Part shown: positions 18,295-26,952 of the stretch, one piece after another
How the letters are laid out: every line of letters starts with the position of its first letter
Position numbering within the stretch: the stretch's first letter is position 1
Assembly: GCA_016288155.1 (NCBI GenBank)
Contig: JAEEYP010000078.1
Coordinates: forward strand, 1-60,490
DNA from: Clostridiales bacterium
GTDB lineage: Bacteria; Bacillota; Clostridia; Oscillospirales; CAG-272
Reading direction: 5' to 3'
DNA: 60,490 nucleotides
Translations under genes and position numbers: made by a program
Notes under the pieces: generated by a model
Database searches by the model: none
What the model saw: only the letters and a program-made list of their open reading frames with translations
What the model was told of the DNA's origin: nothing

Positions 18295-21003
18295 TTACAG
18301 CGCGAGGGTGACGCTGACGTGATACGCGTCGTTGTCCGTCGCGTAGACGAGGCAGTCGACCGTATCGTCCCGCACCGATCCGCCGCGCGGTCCGCTGACC
18401 GAGAACGATTCCGCCGTGAAATCGCCGATCGGCTTCGCCGCCGCGAGCGACCAGCCGTCCGCCGTCTCACGGTACACGTCGATCCGCGCGCCCGCCTCGC
18501 CGATATTGCACACGAGCAGATATTTCGTGCCGTCCGCCGTCTGCGCCATGCGGACGGAGGAATCCTTCGTCAGTCCGGCGATCCCGAGTTCCTCGGAGGA
18601 AACAAGAGACGCGCCGTCATAGACCGCGTGCATATGCTTCAGCGTCTTTGCGATGAGCGCCGGATTCTCCCGCCGCTCCGCGTCGTTGAAATCGAAGTGA
18701 TAGGTCGTATAGAACACGTGCAGTTTCCCGTCTCCGTCGAGGTACGCGTCGCCGCAGTTCGCCGCGTCCGCAACGGACCAGATCCCGCGGTCCCCCTCCG
18801 CCTCGTACGGCGGCTCGATCCCGATGCACTCCGCTTTGCCGCAGGCGAGATCCGGGATATAGAACAGCGCGAGCGAATCGGTGAGGGTATCCGTGTGCCC
18901 GTTGAAGATCAGCTTCTCGGGGAGAACGCCGCAGTACTTCGCTCCCTTTGTCACCGCGAGATACGTCCTTCCCCGCTCGTCCGGCGTGTCCTCGAAATGT
19001 GTGATGATGGGACGGCCGCAGATCCTCGTGCCGACGAGGTACGCGCCCTTCTTCCCGTCGGCGAGCGTATACAGACCGGTGTACGTACCGCCCGCCGGCG
19101 GATCGAGGCGGTACGTCTTCGGCTCCGCCGCCGTCCCGTCCGCGGCGAGCGCGCCGCCCGTCAGCGTGAAGGGATCCGTATTCATGGAATACAGCGCGTA
19201 TCGCGCGCTCCCCGAGACGACGGCGTCCGTCTGCTGGCGCGCGAGCTCGGCGGACGGCGCCGAAGCGCGGATCGCCACCTTGTCCGTCTTCGGATCGACG
19301 AGGCAGACCGCGTCGCCGTCCGGCGGGAAGACGGCGACGGTGCCGTCCGGCATCCGCCGCATCGTCAGATAGCGGTTCTGATGGGAGTCGTAGCTGCCGG
19401 TATGCAGGATCTTCGCCTGTCCGCCGGCGAGCTTCGCAATGACGAAATCCTCCCGCTTTCCGTCGTAGTTGTAGTCGTCGCTGTTGAAATCGTAATAGTA
19501 GTTATACACGAACGCGGCATAGGCGCCGCTCTCCGTGCGCACGATCTTCGTCGTGTGGGCGGAACTGTACGCGCGCCGGTCCATGCGGTTGTCGAAGATC
19601 AGATCGAAGCCGTCGAAAACGTCCACGGGGCCGGACAGACTGAGATCGTCGAGCGAGACCGTGAAGATATAGACGGTCGACTTATCGATCCTTTCCCCGT
19701 TGACCACGCAGCGATAGCAGTAGCAGAAGCAGCTCACCGTACCGTCCTGCGTGGAGCCGTCGCGCGGAGCGCTCATGGAATAGGCGGGCGAGGTGATGCC
19801 GCCCGGCAGCGTGAGCGTCTTCACCGGCTTCCATGCCGTGCCGAGCGCGTCCCGCGCCTCATAGATCTCCACTTGATCCTCCCCCGCGGACGCATTGAAC
19901 GCGAGCATGAACAGCGTCCCGTTTTTGTCCTGCGCGAGGAGCGCCTTATACGGCACGAACGGATCTTTCATAAGGAAGTCTATCTTCTCGTTGTACACGC
20001 ACTCCATGCCGCGGTAGATCGCATGGCGGTACTGACAATCCGAATCAAGATCCGGGTGCTGCCCGGAGAGATCGACCAGCTGATACAGATACGTAACGTG
20101 CAGATACCCCGCCGCGTCCATGAACACGCCGCCGTAATGACCGTTCGTGATCCCGGACCAGATGCCCTCCGCCCCGCGTTCCTCGTACGCCGCGTGGATC
20201 GTCGTATAGGTGATATTCTCCGGCGAGGCCAGATCGGGGATATGGAAGAGCCGCAGCTCGTCCCACAGGTATTTGTTGGCGCCGGTGTTTTTCAGCTTCG
20301 GCTCAAGCGCGATCGCGTCGTCCCGCTCGGCGACGATGTACGCGCCGCCCTTCCCGTCCGGGAGCGGATAGATATAGCCGTGGCGGCGCAGACCCTCGAA
20401 CCACTTGTAGCAGCTCCCGTCGCTCCACTTCCCCGTTTCCATATCGAACGTGAACCATTCGAGGAGGAATTCGCCGCTGTACAGACCGCCGAGGTAGAAG
20501 GCGTAGATCTTCCGGCGGGCGAAATCGAACATCGTCTGCTGGTAGCCGGGGAGCCAGCGCTTGAAAGAGTTGTCGCTCTTCTGTTCGGTGTGGCTGAACA
20601 CAGCCTGCGCCGAGTACTCCGTCATCGCGTCCGTCTCGTGATCGAAGACGTACGTGCTCAGCTGCGCCGGGCCGGCGGCGACGACCACGACGTCGCCGTT
20701 CACGTCCTGCCCGATATTGACGAGCGTCGTCGAATGATCCGCCTGGTATTCTCCGCTGTAGAGCATCGTAACGCGGTTTTCGTTGTCGATCTTCATCACG
20801 CGGAACTTTCCGATCCAGGTCTGTCTGCCGAAATCCGTGACGAACGCCGTGTACGTGCCGCGCGCCGTGTGGACGAGGCGCATCTGCTGTCCGCCGTGAT
20901 ACGCCTGATACGGACCAGCGTGGTTGACATTCGTCCGCATACCGTTCGATGCGAGGATGCTTTCCGCCTCGGAGACGGAGAGTTTTTTCGGGTCCTTTTC
21001 CAT
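18295..21003 (-). CDS. Duplicated-propeller paralogue D (no signal peptide)
   Basis: A 902-residue member. The frame is open to 21078, which would overlap paralogue E, but AAGGAGAA precedes the ATG at 21003 (MEKDPKKLSVSEAES), so the shorter form is taken. No signal peptide. It has both units with all landmarks; the Asp-box-like segment is 'ARDALGTAW'. It carries a longer loop before 'KSTVYIFTVSLDD' and a Tyr/Asp-rich loop near the start of unit 2. The shared N-terminal helix 'SEAESILASNGMRTNVN' suggests a common interaction element ahead of the propeller units. Confidence 0.72.
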   Translation of the reverse strand: MEKDPKKLSVSEAESILASNGMRTNVNHAGPYQAYHGGQQMRLVHTARGTYTAFVTDFGRQTWIGKFRVMKIDNENRVTMLYSGEYQADHSTTLVNIGQDVNGDVVVVAAGPAQLSTYVFDHETDAMTEYSAQAVFSHTEQKSDNSFKRWLPGYQQTMFDFARRKIYAFYLGGLYSGEFLLEWFTFDMETGKWSDGSCYKWFEGLRRHGYIYPLPDGKGGAYIVAERDDAIALEPKLKNTGANKYLWDELRLFHIPDLASPENITYTTIHAAYEERGAEGIWSGITNGHYGGVFMDAAGYLHVTYLYQLVDLSGQHPDLDSDCQYRHAIYRGMECVYNEKIDFLMKDPFVPYKALLAQDKNGTLFMLAFNASAGEDQVEIYEARDALGTAWKPVKTLTLPGGITSPAYSMSAPRDGSTQDGTVSCFCYCYRCVVNGERIDKSTVYIFTVSLDDLSLSGPVDVFDGFDLIFDNRMDRRAYSSAHTTKIVRTESGAYAAFVYNYYYDFNSDDYNYDGKREDFVIAKLAGGQAKILHTGSYDSHQNRYLTMRRMPDGTVAVFPPDGDAVCLVDPKTDKVAIRASAPSAELARQQTDAVVSGSARYALYSMNTDPFTLTGGALAADGTAAEPKTYRLDPPAGGTYTGLYTLADGKKGAYLVGTRICGRPIITHFEDTPDERGRTYLAVTKGAKYCGVLPEKLIFNGHTDTLTDSLALFYIPDLACGKAECIGIEPPYEAEGDRGIWSVADAANCGDAYLDGDGKLHVFYTTYHFDFNDAERRENPALIAKTLKHMHAVYDGASLVSSEELGIAGLTKDSSVRMAQTADGTKYLLVCNIGEAGARIDVYRETADGWSLAAAKPIGDFTAESFSVSGPRGGSVRDDTVDCLVYATDNDAYHVSVTLAL

Positions 21004-21067
21004 GATCGTTCTCCTTTTTGATTGATTCAGAATGGAACTGGAACGGCTGTCGCTTCGGTTTCCGCTT

Positions 21068-23890
21068 TTATTTCGCAAACGTCACGGCGACGTGATAGAC
21101 GTCGTTGTCCGTCGCGTAGATCAGGCAGTCGACGGTGTCGTCCTGCACCGATCCGCCGCGGGGTGAGGTGATATTGAACGCTTCCGCGGTGAAATCGCCG
21201 ATCGGCTGCGCGGCGCACAGGGCCCAGCCGGTCTCCGTCCGGCAGTACGCGTCGATCCGCGCGCCCTCCTCGCCGAGATTGCACGCGAGCAGGTACACCG
21301 TGCCGTCCGCCGTCTGCGTCATGCGGATCGCCGTATCCTTCGTCATGCCGGGCATATCCAGGATCTCTGAAAACACAAGCGTCGCACCTTCGTATACGGC
21401 GTGGATCCGCTGCAGCGTATCGGCAACGAGCTGCGGGTTTTCCCTGCGGTCGTTGTCGTCGAAATCGAAGTGATACGTCGTGTAGTAAACGTGCAGCTTC
21501 CCTTCGGCGTCAACGTACGCGTCGCCGCTCTCCGCAAGATCGACGACGGACCAGATACCGCTGTTTCCTTCCGCTTCATACGGCGGCTCGATCTCCACGC
21601 GCTGCGCCGTTTTCCCGTTAAGATCCGGGATATAAAAGAGCACGACGGAATCTTTAAAGGCGCGCGTGCGTCCGTCATACACCAGACCCTCCGGAATGGG
21701 TGTGTTCACATCCGTCCTGGGGTACATACGGGCGACTCTGCCCGCATCGTCGCGATACCACGTTCCTTTGACCGCCTCGGGTATCCCGACGACCCGGGTA
21801 CCGACGATATAAGCGGCGCTGTGTCCGCCGTAAAGCATTTCAATATCGTCGATGTGTTCGTTCATCGCCGTATCGAAGATGTACTCCGTGTCGGCATTCG
21901 TCTGCTTCTGCAGAAAACCCATCGGCGAGAGCTTATTTCCCATAAGCGTGTAGGGAACCGTCTGTGAGTGGAAGAAAACGTACGTATTCCCGGTATCGGA
22001 GTCGACCAGAAGATCCGTCTGCTGACGGGTCTCATTCCGTTTTTTCTCGATCTGCTCCTCTTCCACTTCACCCGTGGAGGGATCGAGAACATATACCTCG
22101 CTTCCGTCCGGCGAACAGATATAGATCCTGCCGTCGGGCAAACGCTGCATACTCAGATACTTATCCTGCAAGGAGACGTAATCGCCCGAATACAAAATCT
22201 CCGCGCTGCCGTCGTCGCCGATCCTGACGATATGGAACTGCTCCGCGTCCTCATACACATAGTTGTAGACAAAGGCCGCATACGTGCCTTCCTCGGTGCG
22301 GAGGATCTTCGTCGGGTGGGAATTATGGAACGCGCGTGTGTCCGCCTTGCTGTCGGTCATCAGATCCAGTCCTTCAAAAACGTCTGTCGGATCCGAGAAG
22401 CTGAGATCCTTCAGCGACAGCGTAAAAACATATACCGTGTTCCGGCGGACTCCGGCCGTATGGTAACTGTATACGAAGCAGCTCACAGTGTCGTCCAGCG
22501 TGGAACCGTCGCGCATGGCGCTCATACTGAAAGCAGCCACTTGAATGCCGTCCGGCATCTCATACGTTTTTTCCAGCGTCCACGTCTTTCCCAGTTCGTC
22601 CTCCGCTCTGTAAACGGAAATCCGATCTTCATCCGTCTGCTGCGTCGCGACGACCATGTACAGTGTTCCGTCCGTCGCCTGCATCAAAAGCGGCTTGAGG
22701 GTGACGCTTTTTGCGTCTTCCAAAAACGTCAGCTGCTCGTTGAATATGCATTCCATGCCCTGATAGACAGCGTGACGGCTCTGCGGTTCTCCCCCGCCCC
22801 CGTATTTATAGGTGATGTGGAAATATCCGGCGGCATCGACGAACACGCCGCCCTGATGGCCGCAGGTCGCGGTCGACCAGATCCCCTCCTGGCCGCGTTC
22901 CGTATACGCCTCCTGAATCGTGGTATACGTGATGCCGTCCGTCGAAGTCAGATCGGGAATGCGGAACATCCGGAGCTCATCCCACAGCCAGGTGGAACCG
23001 CCTTTGTACCTTTCCTCGATCGCCGCCAAATCGTCCCGTTCGGCGATGATGTACGCCCCGCCGGCACCGTCCGGAAACGGATACAGGTAACCGTGTCTGC
23101 GGACGCCCTTGATCCACGTGTAAAGGCTGTACTCTCCCCACTGTCTGGTTTCCATATCGAACGTGAACCACTCCAGCAGCCAGTCGCCCGTACCCGCGCC
23201 GCCGCAGTAGAACTCATAAATCTTCCGGTTTGCAAAATCGAACATCGTCTGGGAATAGCCGGGTAAGCCGGCGTCGGGTCTGACCGGATCCGAACCGCTG
23301 GAAAACAGCGCCTGCACCGTATACTCCGTCATCGCGTCCGTTTCGTGATCGAAGAAATATGCGCTCAGCGTTTCGTGTCCTCCGAGCGCCACCACGACGT
23401 CGCCGTTCAAATCCTGCCCGATATTGACCGGCGTCGTGCTGGAATCGGCCCTGTAGTCATCCGTGTGCAGAATCGTTACGCGGCCGTCGTTGTCGATCTT
23501 CGCCACGACGAAAACGCCGATACCCGTCTGACGCCCGAAGTCCGTGACGAACGCGGTATACGTCCCGCGCTCCGTATGGACGACGCGCATCTGCTGCCCG
23601 CCGTGATACGCCGGGTAGGCGCTTTCACGGTTGATATTCGTCTGCAGACCGTTCGCTTTCAGAACGCTGGCTGTATCGGAAAACGAGATATTGTGCGCCG
23701 CGTCAGCAAAAACAGGCGCGGGCGGCTCCGTTTCCGGCGGCTCCGTCGCGGGCGCGTCCGTCGCGGGAACGTCCGTCGCCGGGGCGGAGGTGTCCGCCGG
23801 GGACGGCTCCGTTCCGGAGCAGGCGGCGAGCACGGCGGGAAGCGCCAGCGCGAAGAGGGCGGTCAGGGCAAGCATGAGGATCCGTTTCAT
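21068..23890 (-). CDS. Duplicated-propeller paralogue E (lipoprotein)
   Basis: A 940-residue member with a lipoprotein signal (LAAC, Cys24) and a 30-40 residue linker made of repeated Ala-Thr-Asp-Pro and Thr-Glu-Pro-Pro steps, typical of a surface spacer. Units 1 and 2 follow; the Asp-box-like site is 'RAEDELGKTW'. It is closest to B, sharing the charged stretch in unit 2 (here 'EEEQIEKKRNETRQQTD') and 'KDSVVLFYIPDL'. A GGAG site precedes the ATG. Second gene of the array in transcription order. Predicted to be anchored to the outer face of the membrane. Confidence 0.72.
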   Translation of the reverse strand: MKRILMLALTALFALALPAVLAACSGTEPSPADTSAPATDVPATDAPATEPPETEPPAPVFADAAHNISFSDTASVLKANGLQTNINRESAYPAYHGGQQMRVVHTERGTYTAFVTDFGRQTGIGVFVVAKIDNDGRVTILHTDDYRADSSTTPVNIGQDLNGDVVVALGGHETLSAYFFDHETDAMTEYTVQALFSSGSDPVRPDAGLPGYSQTMFDFANRKIYEFYCGGAGTGDWLLEWFTFDMETRQWGEYSLYTWIKGVRRHGYLYPFPDGAGGAYIIAERDDLAAIEERYKGGSTWLWDELRMFRIPDLTSTDGITYTTIQEAYTERGQEGIWSTATCGHQGGVFVDAAGYFHITYKYGGGGEPQSRHAVYQGMECIFNEQLTFLEDAKSVTLKPLLMQATDGTLYMVVATQQTDEDRISVYRAEDELGKTWTLEKTYEMPDGIQVAAFSMSAMRDGSTLDDTVSCFVYSYHTAGVRRNTVYVFTLSLKDLSFSDPTDVFEGLDLMTDSKADTRAFHNSHPTKILRTEEGTYAAFVYNYVYEDAEQFHIVRIGDDGSAEILYSGDYVSLQDKYLSMQRLPDGRIYICSPDGSEVYVLDPSTGEVEEEQIEKKRNETRQQTDLLVDSDTGNTYVFFHSQTVPYTLMGNKLSPMGFLQKQTNADTEYIFDTAMNEHIDDIEMLYGGHSAAYIVGTRVVGIPEAVKGTWYRDDAGRVARMYPRTDVNTPIPEGLVYDGRTRAFKDSVVLFYIPDLNGKTAQRVEIEPPYEAEGNSGIWSVVDLAESGDAYVDAEGKLHVYYTTYHFDFDDNDRRENPQLVADTLQRIHAVYEGATLVFSEILDMPGMTKDTAIRMTQTADGTVYLLACNLGEEGARIDAYCRTETGWALCAAQPIGDFTAEAFNITSPRGGSVQDDTVDCLIYATDNDVYHVAVTFAK

Positions 23891-23923
23891 GGTCTTATTC
23901 TCCTTGTGTGGGATTCGATATGG

Positions 23924-26866
23924 TTATTGTGCAAACGTCACGGTCACGTGATAGACGTCGTTGTCCGTACCGTAGACGAGGCAGTCGACGGTGCCGTCCT
24001 CGACCGATCCGCCGCGCGGGGAACTGATCGAGAACGATTCGGCGGTGAAGCCGCCGATCGGCTCCGTCGCCGTCAGCGCCCAGCCGTTCTGTGTCTCAAA
24101 GTACACGTCGATCCGCGCGTCCGCCTCTTGCAGGTTGCAGACGAGCAGGTATTTCGTCCCGTCCGCCGTCTGCGTCATGCGGACGGAGGAATCCTTCGTC
24201 AGTCCGGCGATGCCGAGCTCCTCGCTCGAAACGAGCGTCGTCCCGTCGTACACCGCGTGCATATGCCGCAGCGTCCGGGCGATCAGCTCCGTGTTGCCGG
24301 GGCTGTCGACGTCGTCGTAATCGACGTGATACGTCGTGTAGAACACGTGCAGCTTCCCGTCCGCGTCGAGGTACACGTCGCCGCAGTCGGCGACATTCAC
24401 GGCGGACCAGACGCCGCGGTCACCGTCCGCGTCGTACGGCGGCTCGATCTCCACGCACTGTACGACCGTGTCGTTTGCGACGTCTGCGATATAGAAGAGC
24501 ATCACGGAATCATAGAAGCGCTTTGCGCGGCCCTGATACTCGAGCGCCTCGGGGTACCACGCGAGATCCGTCGCCCAGATGAGCTCCAGATGTCCCTCGT
24601 CCGTCCCGTCGCGCTTCAGCTTCTCGGCGCCGTCGAGATATAGGTACAGATACGTGATCTCCGGGATCCCCGTCTCTCTCGTCCCGACGAGGTACGCGCC
24701 CGCCTTGCCGTCCGACAGCGTATAGAGACGAGTGTACCCGGCGGCGAGCTCCGTGTCCGTCGTGAATTCCTTTTTGGAATCCGTATCGAGCGAGCGCCCG
24801 TTCGCGGCGATCTCGTACCCGATCATTGTCAGGGGATTCTTGTTCATGTTCGTCTTCGCGGCAAAGAGCGCGTACGTCTTCCCCGTCGCGGGGACGGTGA
24901 TGACGTCCGCCTGCTGCAGCTCCGACTTCAGCTTGGCGATGGCGTACTCCGTCACCTCGTCCGTCGCCGGATCGACGCGGTACGCCGTGTATCCGTCCGG
25001 CACGTGGACCCAGATCTTCCCGTCCGCCGTCCGCCGCACGCTCAGAAAGCGATCCTGCATCGAATCGTATTCGCCGGAGAAGAGGATCTTCGTCCCCTCG
25101 CCGGTGATCTTCACGATATGGAACTGCTCGACCTTGTCGTCGCTCCGGGCGGACAGCTGCGAGCCGCCGTACACGTAGTTGTACGTGAACACCGCGTAGG
25201 TCCCGTTCTCCGTGCGGATGATCTTCGTCGGATGCCCGGTGCCGTACGCGCGGCGGTCGATCCGGTCGTCCACGATAAGGTCGTACCCTTCAAGGACGTT
25301 CTTCACCTCCGTCATGCTCCCGTCCGCGAGGGTCACGTCGAAGGTATATACGGTGCGCAGGGGATTATAGCTGTAGATGAGACAGCTCACGACGTTATCC
25401 TGCGTCGAGCCGTCGCGCACGGCGCTCATCGAGACCGACCTCGTATCCGTGATGCCGACGGAGATGACCTTCTGCAGTTCCCATTCCTCCCCGAGCGCAT
25501 CCTTCGCCCGGTACAGCTCGATCGAGCCGTGGAAATCGTATGCGAGCAGATACAGCGTTCCGTCCGTATCCTGCATGATCATCGGACGGTAGTCCGCGTA
25601 ATAGCTGTCGTCCCGGAGCGTGATCTTCTCGTTGAAGACGCATTCCATCCCGCGGTAAACGGCGTGGCGATACTCCGCCACCGGTTCGGGCGGTACTTTT
25701 GCCCAGTAGATATCCTGAAGCTGATACAGATACGTCACGTGCAGATAGCCGTCGGCGTCCATGAAGACGCCGCCGCGCTGGTTGTCGGTCGAGACGGGCC
25801 AGAAGGTCGTCGTGTGCGCGAGTTCCTTGAATCCGTACGCATCCTGCACGGTAACGTACGTGACGTTCTCCGATGACGACATATCCGGGATGTGGAACAG
25901 TCTCAGCTCGTCCCACAGCCAGCAGTGTTTCTCGGCGACCCAGAGCTCTTCTTCGAGTTCCACGGCGTCGTCCCGCTCGCCAACGACGTACGCGCCGCCG
26001 TCCCCGTCCGGGAGCAGATAGCAGTAGCAGTGCCGCCGGAGCCCTTCGAGGATCACGTACTGACTGCTCTTCGTCCACTCGCACGTCGTCATGTCGAAGC
26101 CGAACCATTCGAGGAAGCAGTCGCCGGTCCGGTCGCCGCCGCTGTACATCGCGTAGATCTTTCGCCTCTCGAGGTCGAACATGACGACCGAGTACCCCGG
26201 CAGCGTGTATCCCGTGATCTCGTTGATGCTCGTATCCATGCCCAGGCGGCCGTACAGGCCGTCGATTGCGTGGAATTCCGCGTGCGCCGTGTATTCGCCC
26301 TTGAGTTCGTCCGTGTCGCGGTCGAACACGAGGACGGTCAGATCCTGCCTGCCGGCGATCGCCACGACGATATCACCGTTGATGTCCTGCGCGATATTGC
26401 CCTGCGCTTCCGTCGAGACGTAGCCGCCGACGTAAAGGAGCGTGTTGTTCCCCTCCCGGTCGATCTTGACGACGGCGTACCGCCCGAGCCAGTCCTCGTA
26501 TCCTCCGTAGGTCGCAAAGGCGGCGTAGGTGCCGCGCTCCGTATGGACGACGCGCGTCTGCATGCCGCCGTGGTACGCTTCCTTCGCCCACTGGGCATTC
26601 AGGTTCGTCCGCAGGCCGTTCGCGGCGAGGATGCTCTCCGCCTCGGTGACGGTGATCTCATGCCCGGACGGGACGAGCGTCGGCGCGGGCGGTTCCGTTT
26701 CCGGCGCGTCGGTCTCCGGCGCATCGGTCGCCGGCGCGTCCGTAGCAGGAGCGGAAGTGTCCGCCGGGGACGGCTCCGTTCCGGAGCAGGCGGCGAGCGC
26801 GGCGGGGAGCGCCAGCGCGAAGAGGGCGTTCAGTACGAAGATGACGATCCGTTTCATAACTTTCAT
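23924..26866 (-). CDS. Duplicated-propeller paralogue F (lipoprotein, first of the array)
   Basis: A 980-residue member, the longest and most divergent. It has a lipoprotein signal (LAAC, Cys27), then an Ala/Thr/Asp/Glu/Pro linker to about residue 65, then the two units. Unit 1 has 'HGGMQTRVVHTERGTYAAF' where the others read HGGQQMRVVHT, plus an insertion around 'GMDTSINEITGYT'. Unit 2 has an insertion around 'ELIWATDLAWYPEAL'. The Asp-box-like site is 'RAKDALGEEW', lacking the Thr. AGGAGAA lies 9 bases before the first ATG. It starts 86 bases after nanA with no clear terminator between, so read-through from the nanA promoter is likely. Confidence 0.72.
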   Translation of the reverse strand: MKVMKRIVIFVLNALFALALPAALAACSGTEPSPADTSAPATDAPATDAPETDAPETEPPAPTLVPSGHEITVTEAESILAANGLRTNLNAQWAKEAYHGGMQTRVVHTERGTYAAFATYGGYEDWLGRYAVVKIDREGNNTLLYVGGYVSTEAQGNIAQDINGDIVVAIAGRQDLTVLVFDRDTDELKGEYTAHAEFHAIDGLYGRLGMDTSINEITGYTLPGYSVVMFDLERRKIYAMYSGGDRTGDCFLEWFGFDMTTCEWTKSSQYVILEGLRRHCYCYLLPDGDGGAYVVGERDDAVELEEELWVAEKHCWLWDELRLFHIPDMSSSENVTYVTVQDAYGFKELAHTTTFWPVSTDNQRGGVFMDADGYLHVTYLYQLQDIYWAKVPPEPVAEYRHAVYRGMECVFNEKITLRDDSYYADYRPMIMQDTDGTLYLLAYDFHGSIELYRAKDALGEEWELQKVISVGITDTRSVSMSAVRDGSTQDNVVSCLIYSYNPLRTVYTFDVTLADGSMTEVKNVLEGYDLIVDDRIDRRAYGTGHPTKIIRTENGTYAVFTYNYVYGGSQLSARSDDKVEQFHIVKITGEGTKILFSGEYDSMQDRFLSVRRTADGKIWVHVPDGYTAYRVDPATDEVTEYAIAKLKSELQQADVITVPATGKTYALFAAKTNMNKNPLTMIGYEIAANGRSLDTDSKKEFTTDTELAAGYTRLYTLSDGKAGAYLVGTRETGIPEITYLYLYLDGAEKLKRDGTDEGHLELIWATDLAWYPEALEYQGRAKRFYDSVMLFYIADVANDTVVQCVEIEPPYDADGDRGVWSAVNVADCGDVYLDADGKLHVFYTTYHVDYDDVDSPGNTELIARTLRHMHAVYDGTTLVSSEELGIAGLTKDSSVRMTQTADGTKYLLVCNLQEADARIDVYFETQNGWALTATEPIGGFTAESFSISSPRGGSVEDGTVDCLVYGTDNDVYHVTVTFAQ

Positions 26867-26952
26867 AACAGTGTTCTCCTGAAGTATTTCCGTATCGCGC
26901 GTACCGCGCGGATTTTATTGACGCGGGTGTATCCCGCGCCGGGGATGATCGT

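Noticed and set aside
12760-21021. A plus-strand open frame of 2753 codons running opposite four of the six paralogues
   Set aside because: It is Arg/Val/His/Asp-rich low-quality sequence with no motif or ribosome-binding site, and its segments repeat in step with the minus-strand genes. GC-rich codon use on the real strand removes stops on the other.
10043-26866. Calling the six paralogues sialidases
   Set aside because: Context (nanA) and one Asp-box-like segment point that way, but the arginine triad, the acid/base Asp and repeated Asp-boxes could not be identified.
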